From positions 818,158 through 882,157 of the forward strand of contig BCKE01000002.1 in the NCBI GenBank assembly GCA_001600495.1: DNA of 64,000 nucleotides, written 5' to 3'. Below, piece by piece: positions 20,483 to 33,700 of the stretch. A program made the position numbers and the translations under genes. Under the pieces are notes generated by a model, which was given only the letters and a program-made list of their open reading frames with translations, searched no databases and was not told the origin of the DNA. The stretch's first letter is position 1, and each line of letters begins with the position of its first letter. The stretch comes from Pilasporangium apinafurcum (Eukaryota; Oomycota; Peronosporomycetes; Pythiales; Pythiaceae).

Positions 20483-21500
20483 ATGTCGGACAAGGGAAAT
20501 TCACCGATGGAGGGAGGAGTGACGGAACGTACCACACGCAGCCGCTCCAACTCCCCACGAGGGGACGACGCGTCCCCCCGTGAACGGCGAGTAGCCTCAC
20601 GCTCTCGCTCCCCGGTTGCTCGAAAAGACAACAACGAGGGTGACAACGATGCAGTCAACCCAGGAAACAATCTTTACGTGGCTAACCTCGCGCATCGTGT
20701 ACGTATCGATAGTTTATTCTGCATTTACGGTACGATGAGGTATCTTGAAACTGAGTAGAATATGGGTGGTGGAACGGTGCATTAGATTGGGCAAGCGGAA
20801 TTGGAAGAGATTTTTTCCAAGTATGGTCGATTGGACAAGTGCGAAGTGATCATTGACCCGATCACACGTGAGTCACGGTGAGATAAAGCTTATTATGTTG
20901 TTGACTTTGTCGGTACCGGCGAGTGCTGATTTTGTGTATTTTCTCGTGGTTTAATGCAGAGGATTTGCGTTTGTTACATTTGAAGATATTCGCGATGCTG
21001 ATGATGCTGTGAATGAACTCAATGGGTAAGCAATGTGCGTTTTGTCTTTGTTGCAATATGGTAATCTGTTAATGCAAAATGCAACTGGATGATATCACAG
21101 CAAAGAGATCCATGGACGTCGCATCCGTGTTGAGCATGCGAAGCGAAAGCGTGGCCATGAAAAGACCCCCGGAAAGTGTAAGTAAAGATCATGTATATGC
21201 TTTGCATCAATAATTTTCATCTTCTCATGTATCCTTCAAAAATTGTGCTGTTTAGATTTGGGTCCCAGACTCGCTAGCACGAAATACGGTCGTGATGGTC
21301 GGGATAGCCGTGGTGGGCGAGACCGGAGCCGTGATCGCAGCCGTGAGCGTCGTCGTAGCCGAAGTCGTAGTCGAGATCGTGGGTACTCTCGACGCTACGA
21401 TGACCGTGATCGCTACGAACGCAGCAGATACGACGATCGCGAACGCGGTCGTGGAGGCTACGACCGGGAGCGATACGATGGAAGAAGGTCGCGCCGTTAA
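20483..21500 (+). CDS. Tra2-like SR splicing factor (RRM flanked by RS regions)
   Basis: Five exons, 20483-20698, 20786-20877, 20960-21025, 21101-21177 and 21256-21500, give 231 aa. An N-terminal RS region (RSRSNSPRG, SRSRSPVARK) is followed by one RRM at about residues 63-145: RNP2 is NLYVANLAH, RNP1 is ESRGFAFVTFED, and RIRVEHAKRKRGHEKTPG forms the end. The second RS region is long (DRSRDRSRERRRSRSRSRD, then tracts of RYD/RDR). RS-RRM-RS is the Transformer-2 arrangement; these proteins bind exonic enhancers and help select splice sites. Frame holds through four introns, one of which splits the RNP1 region. Confidence 0.85.
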
Positions 21501-21884
21501 TAGTTGGACAAACTTTCCGTGCACGCGCTGTCCTCGTTTCCTACTGGCTGTCGTCTTCTCTACACAATTACCCACCATGTCGAATAACTGTCAGCCGAAC
21601 CAACACTTTCAGCATCAAATCTTTCCTGCGTGCCAGATTGTATTTAAACACCAACTAAATATAACCAAGCTCGTCTGCACTTTTCCGATCGATCACCGCA
21701 CATCGATTTGCGGTACCGCAGTAGCCAGCAACTAGTCAGAGCTAGTCAGCATGGAAGAGCTTCGTTTTCCAGTGAGTCAACAGCAAGCATTCGATATCTC
21801 AATAGGCTACGTATTCGTCGTATGTATCAAGCACAACAGGCGCCATGACTCAGCAGCTAGCACCTTCTTTCTACCGTCACTTCG

Positions 21885-24283
21885 TTACGCTCGCTTAAAA
21901 ACTAGCATCTTATCGAAGACCTCCGTACGATCGGCATCCCCACTAACATCGCTGTGGAAAAACGACACTTCCTATATATCCTCCGTCAGACACGAGCGAT
22001 TAATATTCAAGTAAAGAAACGGAACAAATTCCTTCATGAACAGGACCTCACCTGAATGTAATGGGCATTGTCAAGCAGCTCCTCGATTCTCTTTGCTATC
22101 GTCGAAAACGTGACAATATATGTCGGTAGCTCTTTACGGTTTTCGTCAGCCGAAGTCGTATGTGAAAGTTGGTACGTCTTCGCAATGAACTGCAGCGGGT
22201 CACGCTCGAGTTGATGGGACTCACAACCATCCAGTAGTTCTCGGTTTCTGTTTTCGAATCACGTGAGCACAGCATGAGTTATTATTTTAGCGAAAATTGC
22301 GAACTTGAATCATTACTCACCTCGGCGAACAATCCGGGAACCACATCGACACGTTTTGGTGAAGATAGCTGTAGTATGGTGTTGCATGGCACGGCGTCCA
22401 AAAGTGAATCGATGTGGCAGGATTTTCTGCAGTGCGATTATGGGCTTGTCAATTCAACTATATAGAAGCACAATAGAAGAGAAAGAACTGTACCTTGTAT
22501 ACGCTGGGCAAGGAAATCCATCACTAGTTCAGGAGCCCGCTGTGGTTGTATCAACAATACCAAAATCAGCACAGGCTTTGATACATCACATGCAATGAAA
22601 GTAAGAATACCTGGTGTGAGCGAGAAAGGTAGTAGGCCGCCATCACATTCGGAACAACAACCGTAAACACAGCCAGTCTCAGCAAATTCCGCTGAGTACG
22701 TTCACGAAACTGAGTGTATGCACGAATCTCCAAATTTCGAAGGCAATACCCGCCATAAACCAGTGCTGCTGGCAGAAGCGGTAAGATAAATCGAAATTCT
22801 GCGATAGAAAACAAGAGGGTTATGTTTGCAACTCGTCATCGAGTTTGTGAATACGATACGTGACTTCTCACCTTTATGAGCGCTGTTGCTGTACAAGAAG
22901 ATAGCCCATAGGAGTGTTTGGCCGAGATCTTTTTTAGCAGCCTGCAGCAAAGAATAACGCGAGGTATGAATACGTTATATCGCCCAAAATTATTCAATTC
23001 CAATCGATCGTATATACCGGGACTGTGAGGAAACCGGCAATGACAATAGGCATGGTAGATCCGACAATGGCAGGAAATCCTTGTGTGAAGTACCAACCCC
23101 ATGGATGTTCACCATAGAGCTTGTCTTTACCCTGGTGGAAAGAATACTGTCAGATGTATCTGCAACGCCGCCGTTGTAACTTACAGCTCTCTTACCTCCA
23201 ACACATTAAACTTGAAAAAGTTAAGCGGAACAAACGTCCACTCTCCGTATCCAAGACGATCAATGACAAGCATGAGTGCCAACGTAACAACCGCGATAGG
23301 GAGGACAGCACCAAAAATCAATTGTCCACGGTCATGGGACTGAATAAGATGCAAAATTCCGGGATAGAGCCATACAATTACGTTGGTTGGACGGAAGAGA
23401 ACACCCAACGCAGCGAATGTCAGCGCGAGGAATCTTGTGTTTGTCGTGGATACTTTCGCACCGTCATCTTTTTTCTTGGTTGCAGATGCTTGCTGTATAT
23501 TTCAAAACATATGAGATAACGGTGGTCCAGAATGCTTTTTGTGCACTCATCACACTCACCAGAAATGTCCAAGGCCAGTACGCGAACGCGGCAGTCGTAC
23601 ATACGGTTTCAATGCTGTTCGAAAATGGGCGGACCATGACGTAAAATATAAACCAAGAGAAAAGATGGCAAAATACTGTCCACTTCGCCGATTTCCGGTC
23701 GAAATAGACTCGCGCCAGTTTATACGAGAAGTAGTCATTGGCTGCTGACAGGAACCCCTATCACAACCATCAAACCCATTAGTTTGCATAGGAAGGGGTT
23801 CGTCAAGGAAATATCTGTGACAATGTGCAGTGACTGTGTGCTTACCTGCAAAATGCGCGGTCCATAAGCAATTGCCCAACGCGTATCCAAGTTCTGCAAT
23901 TGATCATTGGTCGCTGTGAGCATAGACAATGTAACTTTATATATTACAAACTACACATACCAGTAGCGCTAGCACCTTATACAATAATGCAAATAGTGCC
24001 GGATGTGCAAACCCGCGAAGCTTGGCGTCTTCTTGCCATTCCCACGTTCTAGTTCATCAACATGCGTTACCACACCACGATTCCTCAAAGATACAGTCAT
24101 GCATACTCGCCCCACACATGTGACATACAGGTATCCGTAGCCAAAAACGATGCGATGCGCAACCTCCGTACTCTGCCAATATTCATCTGGACTGAAGAAC
24201 GTTCGCACAAACAAGGCATTCCACACACGAAACACGACTACTGCGAGCCAAAAGCTCCGCGTCGTCACCAGCTCTTCCCACAT
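21885..24283 (-). CDS. GPI mannosyltransferase III (PIG-B/Gpi10, GT22)
   Basis: Twelve exons on the minus strand (24283-24129, 24048-23957, 23913-23846, 23757-23560, 23492-23196, 23131-23018, 22941-22872, 22798-22611, 22539-22494, 22426-22321, 22247-22052, 21971-21885) give 538 aa. GT22 enzymes transfer mannose from dolichol-P-mannose in the ER lumen; PIG-B adds the third mannose of the GPI anchor. The start has FSPDEYWQSTEVAHRIVFG followed, across intron 1, by TWEWQEDAKLRGFAHP. RPFSNSIET, FRPTNVIVWLYPG, YGEHPWGWYFTQGFP, HKEFRFILPLLPA and IHFWTPCHATPYYSYLH then appear in family order, several of them across exon joins. Multiple hydrophobic segments fit a polytopic ER protein. The exon 2-3 join uses a GTGTAG donor; the exact site there is less sure than the rest. 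Confidence 0.85.
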
Positions 24284-24785
24284 GTTTATCCCTGTTTTGC
24301 AGTTTCACGAATATCACCTTGTACAGTTGGACATCCGGATACGAAACTATACGCTACAGCTCAAATTCGATAATCGACGTGGCGCATTCATGAAAAATGA
24401 AGGGTTAGCCCTTCACAATAGACCGGTCGAATCGAGCGAAGCAGTATGCTACTCCTGGCAATGACTACATTCTTGAGAGACTACCATGCCACGCTAAGAG
24501 AAACATCACCTGAAATGTGTCTATAGCTCAATATGTTTTCATGACACGACGGAGCTATTGTATTTGTTCCCCATGTTGAGGGGAGTCTCATATAAAACCG
24601 GTATTATCAGTCGGTAACCGACTAAAACCTTGCTTCATTGCCGACTTAGTCAAAGAGAAAGTTGGACATCGGAGTGAAACTAGGAAGAGGAGAGGAGAGG
24701 GGGGGAAGACCAGCATACATCACCAAACGCTCAATTCGATCCTTTGCGTCATTCACACGTACTACACTGAGCAAAGAACATCAAG
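24284..24785. promoter_or_regulatory. Divergent promoter region (PIG-B / VPS13)
   Basis: About 500 bp between two divergent genes. It holds AACCGGTAT at 24596-24603, the inverted word CGGTAACCG at 24612-24620, and a purine-rich run near 24680-24710. No coding frame is supported. Confidence 0.45.
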
Positions 24786-27700
24786 ATGCTTCAACATGCT
24801 GTGGCACTGCTGCTCCAGCGTTTGCTGGGGAAGTTCGTGACCTTCGACTCGAGTATGCTCCGGCTGTCATTGTGGCAGGGCGACTTGTCCTTTCAAGACC
24901 TTCAATTGCGACTGTCGTACGGAGAAGGCGTGATTGGCCAGTTGAGTGTGAAGATTCCATGGCGATCGTTATGGACGCAAGCAGTGGTGATCAAAGCACA
25001 GGGCATTCGCATTTTCCTGCATCAAACGCCAAAGGAAACGCCGACGACAGTCAATGGATTGGTGGCAGACGTGGACGACATGGGAAGTATCGATGAAGAC
25101 ACAGGTGACGGTGTGTAGTGTGTAATTCTCTTCGTGATACGACTTATGCTTGGTTTGTTGAGGAAAATATTGAATGCGTGGATGCATTGATCTATAATTG
25201 CAGATCGAACGTATTTATCAAGACTCGTCTCGCATATCCTTGCAAATGTGCAGATTGAAATATCGGATCTCCAGATTCGCTACGATTGTATGTCCACGTC
25301 ACTCGCAAAGGTAATTATTTTGCGTTGCTAGTATGAGTGCTGCGCTTTTGGGACACGTCTTTTGGCATAATGGAACAGGATGTATGACCTTGATGTCTGA
25401 TATTGTCACGTTTGCATAGCGTCCTGGTAGTGCCACACTAGAAGTCGGGTATATGAGTTTAATCAACACAAATGCTGATTGGGAACTCGAGTTCACACCT
25501 CAGTCTAACGCTGGAATGGAGTCGAGGAAGGTGTGTTACCCGACGTTAATGCACGAAACCAAATGGATTTCCTGTATCTGGTGATGTGACGGCATGCGTG
25601 TGCGTGTAACTGTGTAGTTACTGCGAACCGAAGATGTGTCAGCATATATTGAGTTTGAGGATCGATCATCCACAGACTCAGATAGTCCAGGTCGAATGAA
25701 CCGAAAATATTTATTTCACCAATGGTACAGTACTGCCAAGGTAACGTGTCTTCCTATTTGCTATTCATCAGTCCGGTGTCCGCGATCATTTATTGAGGTT
25801 TCTATGATGTACAGGCGAGTCTTTATTATCACAGCTCTAATGCATCCTTTCCGGATGTTGACTTAAATATTGATATTGGCTCCAAATTCGAGGATTTCGG
25901 CTCCAAATGTAGACTATGTGAATTGTACAGCAGTGGCGATCAGCAAATTGTCGGTCTTCCTCACAACCAACCGCGAATACATTTCGATGCAGACCATATT
26001 GATGTATTGTACGCGATTTTAATTGAAGTGAAGGCACCATATGATGAGTACGATCGCTTGTCCGAACTCACACAACGACAGAAATCGCGTCCCGACGGAT
26101 TTTTGATGGTACTGACATACGCAAAGCAGTGGCTTTTGTCGGATTGCTTAGATGGAATCGCTGGAGATACTTTACTGCTGCCAGGTGATGATGATGATGA
26201 TGACGACGACGAGTTTGAAGATGCTATAACTCCACCAACTCTGTCGGTTCGTGCAGTGCTCCTTCATGGTGTCAATCTCTTCTTCTTTTCTCGTGACAAC
26301 AAAGACAAAGGCTATATGTCGAAAAATCGACAGTGGATGTGGATCCTTGGAGAAACATCTGGAAGTATCAAGCAATCTTGTGTTGAAGATGAGATTCATA
26401 TCGCGATTGAATCGTTGCGCATGTACGAGGCCAAAGAAAGTGGACAACCTCTTAGTATTTTTGACCATACGGATTTGACTTCAGTACATACCGATCGTGT
26501 GTCGACCGAGTCTCCGTTTGTCCAAATTTCGTGTATTATTCCAGCGTACCAAAGCCGTATAGTTGGACATCAACCAGAAGTAGACATCCAAGTTTGCCAG
26601 CGAAGTATTTTTTCTCTGGCTGATGAAACTTTAGTCATGTGGATGACGCTCTTTGCACCAGTTTATTTGTGGTGGAATCAATGGAATCTGTCGCATCCGA
26701 GTAAACTTGTTGCAATCGAAGAAGATAATCGTATCGCTCCAATATCGAAGACATCTGTGCGATTGGAAGGTCTATGCTTCTTGTTTTCGGTCCACGAGCG
26801 ATTTTGTTTTGTTGCAGAACTTGATGGCTCTTCCACGGCAACAACAACAACCGTCGACAATCACGTTAAAAGTGACTTTAGAATAGCTGACTTTCGATTA
26901 TTTTCAAGTCATCAAGAACTGCACATACTACAAAAAACGATGCTGCTGCACTTACCGAAAGATTACCGGGAAATCATTATGGTGAAGGGAGGATCTCTGA
27001 GTATAATGAGCCATTCACGAACCACTTGGTCAATTGATTCATATACTTGCAAGCATGATTATACAAATGAAAGCGGATCGATGCGCCGGTCCGATGCTAC
27101 AGACGAAATTGCAATGTTTAATTTCGATGTGAACCTACCAGTGGTTCAGGTCGACTGGAGTGTTGAAGAATTAGAAGCGTTGTGTTGGCTACTTGGTAAA
27201 TGGAGCTATTTCCTATCAGACAAGACTTCTGATCTAAACCCTCATGTCGTGGGCGAAAGAAGAACGTCAAGAATTATGTGCCAGCGCAAATGGTCAGTAA
27301 AAGTGCCCGAACTACGCTTTTCCATTGGGGATGATCGTGCTGATGCGACTTGGAGAGGACGATTTGTACTTTCCATAAAGGATTTCGACTGGATGATCCG
27401 TGTGTGCTCCATGACACATTTTCAAACTTTAACCTCATCGTTAGTGTTACTTGAGCATGATGGGAATGTCATTATGCAAATTGCTGGACATCAGCGTCTA
27501 AATACACCAGCACTTCGGTTCGTCTCCCAGACTCAACGCTTCTACTCAGCTGTAGCTTCGGATAATATGAAGAGCGATGAGGCATTAGTAATCCCATGGT
27601 TGAGCCAGTCCACAGAAACAAGCATTTATTTGGAGACGGTCTCTGGTAACCTTTTTCTTCCAGATGTTGAGGCGGCACTGGGCTGGGTTGGGTTGTGTTA

Positions 27701-30700
27701 TGATCGATATCATGTGGGGTGCGTCACGTCTGTGAGCTTCGGGTATGATCAAGCTACATTTCAAGCAAATTTGGAGAAATTGCAGTCACGTTCATCGCAA
27801 ACAGCGTCCCAGCAAAAATTGCGCCGTGCAGATGAAAATGTATTAAACATCACATTAGTTCATGGCTGTCAGCTTTGTATCCTTCATCGAGATCAATCGC
27901 CAGGTGAAACCAGCGAGAATCCAACTGAAATTGGTCGTATTGGAGCGTCCAGCTGCTCCATTCAAGCTCGAAGCAGTGGCTTATTAATGATTGGAGGTAT
28001 TGAAGTTAAAGGCTCAGTGCGAGATCTACAAGTCACGGATCTAACTAACCCACGAGCGATACCGCCTGGCTACACATCAATGCCTAATCGACTCGCTGTG
28101 GGCTCAAATCAAGTCGCAATAGAAAGGAGTGCGGAAATTGGTTCATTTGGCCAAAAAAGTGTTATAGATTTTGTGATACAGCACTCCGGGTATTCTGATT
28201 TGATGCAGGAAAATGAAAGCCGCATTGGAAAAACTGGTGAATATATAATTCGGGTCCGGCTTGATTCCGTGTGTGTCGTGTATCTTCACCGAATTTACAA
28301 GCAATTTCATCATTTTATCACCGATCACGTGCTTTCTACATTAATCAATCCTGTCGACATAAATCCAACAGTGGAGAAAGTGCTACATATACTCGAAACC
28401 TTTGAAGTGGATATCGCAGAGTTTCCAATGTCAATGGATGAAGTTCTTCGGATGTATAACGACACTATACCAAATGATACAAGTGATGAATCAAGTTTGA
28501 AGCAACATTTTGAGGTTCCAGTTCACTATGAAATTGTTGCAAATGATATTACCTTTGCGCTTCCGCGCAATTCGTTTTCAAGTGATAGCATTATCCTTCA
28601 CTGTACCAATGCCCGGATGTGGAGTGCAGGGATGGATCCATCTATCTCAGAATTTTTGCAAAATGGGAATCTTGGTGACGAAGTGAGACTGTCGCACAGT
28701 GACGCATTATCGGAGGCAACCGTAGCAAAAGCGCAGCAATCCCGGAGAATGGAACTACGGAACCTTCGGCGCCTGATTAAGAATCAACGTTCGCGAATGT
28801 TGAGCAATCGAAGTCAATTGTTCTCCGATCTGAGGATTGCAACTCAGCAAGCGCAAAATTATCTTCATGAAGGATTTGAGGCCCTTCCAGCCGCCGAAGC
28901 TGCTGTAAAAATTATTCACAACAAGATAGTTGTACTAGATCAGCAACTCGATCAGCTGGCACAGTACTTGAAACAAGTCGAAGATGATATCGAAGTTGCA
29001 AAGACGGAGAGAGAAGCGTTGAACACCGGTGGCCGAGATAGTATGGTTTTCTTGTCATCCACACCAACAGCGAGGGTATCTATGCTGTCTGAAGTGCAAT
29101 CTCAATCCTTGGCGAAGATCAAGGAAGCACTTGCAAATATGTCACATCATCTTATGACGCCATTATTCGTTGCTGAGGATGCTGAATTTCATGATGCTAG
29201 AACGATGGTCGAGGCAAATGCATTGTCGTCACTTCAGCCCGATCAAGGAGACATGTCTACTTCTTCTATGGGCTTATTCGAGTTTGAACTTGTTGATCTG
29301 AGTGGGGCGACGTCTAATTCATCAGCACCGCTGTTTCATCATGCATTGCTGACGGGAAGAATTGATTCAGAACTTGAGAGCCTTTCTGAAACAAGTTTAA
29401 GCTCATATTTGGGGATCAATTTGTCTGTAAATGAGTTAAGTGTCGGTGCTACCGTGGAACAGTACACGACATTTCTTGGAATGATATTTGAAAACTTCAA
29501 GGAAGTCTCGTATATTGTTGATGAAGACACGTATCCGCATTGTACCAGTTGTGGTGGTCATCATTATGAAACTCAATTTTGTGATGCAATCTGGTTACAA
29601 ATACCAGTGAAAATAGCTGATGCTGCATTGCGCGTTTCCAGCATCGATCACCCCATTGCGGATCTGTTTTGGGAGCAATTGGAACTGGCTTTCGTTTTGC
29701 GGACCGATGATTCGCTGGAAATCAAGGCATCTGCCCTGGCGTTTACTGCAATCGATGTACGACCAGAAAGCTGTCCAACCTCATCTGAGTTATTAAGGCC
29801 ACTCGGTGGTGATGGGCTGCAGATCCAGTATAGTCAGCGAACTGATTGGACGGACAGCACTTACGACCTAAAGGTGAACAACTCCAATTGGCTCGTGGTA
29901 TATCCTGCTATTCACGAATTGGTCGCTTATTTCGTAAAACCCGTTTTTGATAATTTCTTTGACTACGGGGTTGGATTCATGTCACCGGCACCGCCAGATT
30001 GGAAGAAAATGGAATTTCGTGTGACATCAAGCGGCTGTTCCTTTTCATTACTGGAAGACTTTACCAAAGTTGATTCACGAGCCCTTGTGGTTCTGACAGA
30101 CATGTCAGTTGCATATGCGGCTTGTCAGAAATGTGAAGAGATGCTTGACATGAAGAAGTGCCATTTTGCCTTTGACCAAAAAGGTATATACTTTTCTCAG
30201 CTTCCGGATCTACAGGTAATGAACTACTTTTTTATCTCGCTGCTCAATGTCAGTTCTAAATACTTTCATGTTTTCATGTAGATTGACGCTTCTTTTCCGT
30301 TATCAAACGCGTTTCTTCTTGTCGTGGATCACATCGTGGAAGGATCAACTGTTCAAACTCGGCGAAACGCTTTTGTGCTAGCGCCAGTGGAAACGCGTTT
30401 TTCTGTTCAAGATGGCTACCTCTTTGTGAATATTGTGAACAACTATTTGCGATGGATCTCGACCACAAATATGAACTGGAGAGCATCCAAGTTACAAAGT
30501 CCGCCAACGTCACTTAACACAGTTCAAGCATCCAGCGCTTCTACATTGTCCTCACAAACATATGCGGTTGATAAACTATTGGGCGATGTTGGCGAATTGC
30601 GCTTAGTTGTCGTGAATAATAGCCTCGGTATTCCAATCGCTGATTTCCAGATGCGTGATATCGCCTGCGAGTATATCCAAGATGAAGACTGCTCGATTAC

Positions 30701-33700
30701 TGTTGGCGGCACTCTATCATTCAATTACTTTAACAACAGTATTTACAGATGGGAGCCACTAGTGGAACCTTTCGGCGTACAAGTCCGTGTTCATCGTGAA
30801 CTTGACGAGTCGAATAGGGTAGAGATATTTGCAATCCTTTCAAATACTGTGAACTTCAACATTACACCATCGATGGCACCACTCCTGTCGGCTGAAGCGT
30901 TGAAACAGGCAGATTTCGTGACCACTGGCTCCAAGTCTACATCTCCTTTTTGGATTCAAAACAAGACGGGAATGGAGATTAAGTTTAGCTTTCGTCGTGG
31001 AAAGGGGAATATTATCCAGCAGGTTGTTGCGGACGATGAAAAAGTTTCGGTTGATTGCCGTGAACAAGGAGATATGCGAAGTTTCGATAGCAAATTGGCT
31101 GATCGCTTTATTCGTCAATCTGACCGTCACGCACTCACAGTAAATCATACCCTTTCTGTATGGTTAAAGGGCAACAAATGGGTTAGTGCAAACCCAGTTG
31201 TCGTGGATGTTGTGGGCCATGTCTCAGTTCCACTGCGCGAGGTTCAGAGCGCACAAACAGCACACTTGGATTTAGATGACAATGATGCCAGTGTGGATGA
31301 AGATCTCACCCCTCCAATTTTGGTAGCTGAAATTAGCATTCAAGCAGACGGTAGCAAGCTGATCAGTTTACATTCACAGGTTGTGCTTCAAAATCGGACA
31401 TCAGTACCGCTAATGGTGTGGGCGTTTTCGCCTCGTGATGGGGGCTGTGTGAGAGAGTGGATTGTTGATCGTGAGCAGGTTTGCCATGTTCCACTCGAGC
31501 TGATCCATCCCCAGAGTAAAATTAGTATTCGTCCTTCGCCATACGTTCAATATGCACCGTTGGCAACTAGTTTGGAGGAGCTTGGCGATGAAGCACGGCT
31601 TGTCAAATCTGTCAACTCTAAGCGCTTTATTCGTGCCGGCAATTGCGTCTGTAATTTTGAGACATTCGCTACCCTGGAAGAACTGCAAAATGCAGCAAAA
31701 GCCTTAACAGCGACTTCAGCTCTGTCGAAGGCGCTACCACTATCTGGATATGTTGCTCGGGATCTGCCAGCTTGGAAATGCACATATGATGTCGAAGCGT
31801 ACTATTTGATGCGAGCGACGTACTCCAGTATAGATGAAGTACAGTCGACAGATGATACAAGTGCTGGTTTGCCACAAGTGGATGAGGAAGAAAATGAAAA
31901 AGTTGAAAACGACTTCTTGAACGTGTTTTCTGATGGAATCGAGCGTCGCCGATTGAATCATCCTTTGAGTGAGGTGAATCATGAGCTAGACGAAGCTAGA
32001 AATGCTACTCTGCGGCGAGGGCTTTACGAGGCGACAAATTCGAGTTTATACCATCTCTCGGTATCACCATTTCTTACGTTTCATAACCGTCTGGCGACTG
32101 CTGTTGCATATCGGCTACTTAATGGTTCTCTGCAGCTAATAGCGGAAGGTATACTCGCAGTGGGTAATGTTCTACCGCTATTTCAAGTTGATTCAAATGA
32201 AATCCTGTATATTTCCTTTCGATTGGAAAACTACAATTGGAGCGTCCCAAAAGTGATTATCAATCCAAAACACAACGCATACTCTGTGCCGTACAAGGAG
32301 TTGATCGAACCTGTTGAGCTACTTGGAAGAGTTTTTGATCGTGACGTCGCATGGGAGCAAGGCAATGTTCCCAATCTCCAGCTACAGGTAAAGCTATCCG
32401 GTCGCGATGTAATAGTGTTCTGCTCCGTTTGGATCGTGAACCATTCTGATTTGGATTTAGAGTATTGTAACTCGACAAGCTCGTCGTCGAAGCGATTAGA
32501 ATCGGTGCTCAAATACGTTCATCGGCGTCCAGCCGCTGATGAGGACCAAAACGCTAGATTTTCTGCTCGTACATTGTCTTTTCATGATGACGGGACAAGG
32601 GAAGCCGCTCTGACTCGCCTTCATAAAGTAAAAGCAGCGGTAAATCCAGTGGCATTGATCGTTGTTATTCAGGAGGCAAGAGAGCTATACAATGCTCAGT
32701 ATTTTGGATCGCAAAGTCCATACGTTCGTGTTTCCCTCTACGTCCTAAAAAATCCCCAAGATCGGTATTTGGATAAACCAGAAATGATAGCAATTGCTGT
32801 AGCAACAACTAAGCCATCTCCGTCGGGTGGAGTGAACCCGAAATGGGATGCCAGTCTTCAAAATACTCTGTTGCTACGCTTCCATAACGACCTGAAGACG
32901 CTGGAAATGGCTCGGGTCATAATTGAAGTACGCAATGTGCGATATGGGATCGATACTTGCCTAGGTGTCACGGCAGTGAAACTAGAAACTATCTTGAAAG
33001 ATCGCAAATGTGCAGCATCTTTCAATTGGTATAAGCTATTGAAACGAAAGACCTCTCGAGAACGAAAGACATCGCAATCGAATCAAGCGAGTGTTCATAG
33101 AGGAGACATTAGCATCTCTTTTTCTGTGGGTACATCGCAAGAATTGGAATCAGAATTAGACAGTGCGATGAGCTTGGATGAACTTGTGGATGGCCATCGA
33201 TCTCCTTCGTTTTATGATGAGGAACGACTCTCGGTTACATCACCACAAGGTATCGAAGCAATGGATTTGGATGACGCTATCACATTAGAGAATGATACTC
33301 CTAGCGCTCTCCCATCGTTGCGATCTATGCAGAGACTTCAGACACCTGGATCATCTTTTCTGCCTTTAGGAAATGGTGAAATCGTTAGTGGTAGTGTACC
33401 AGTTTCAATGAGAACACGTCAAGCATATCCGCTTACAGACTTGGACTCGACTAGATCTCACCAGGATACCTTGTCGTATGATCTATCCTCGACGAGAGCG
33501 ATTGGAGCGAAGGCAATGAACGGGAATATGTCGCCGACAAGATTGCATACAGGAAAATTACGCCCCATGCAAGTTTATCTTCCTCAAAATCGATTTACCT
33601 GCGTGATCGTTGAAGTAAATTCCAAGTTTCTGATGTCCGACATTTTCGAATTAGTATGCATAAAATGTGGATTTCAAGGTGTATTAGATATCGATGACTT

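Noticed and set aside
26180-26215. GAT/GAC triplet run
   Set aside because: Encodes an Asp tract within VPS13; an ordinary coding microsatellite, not a separate element.
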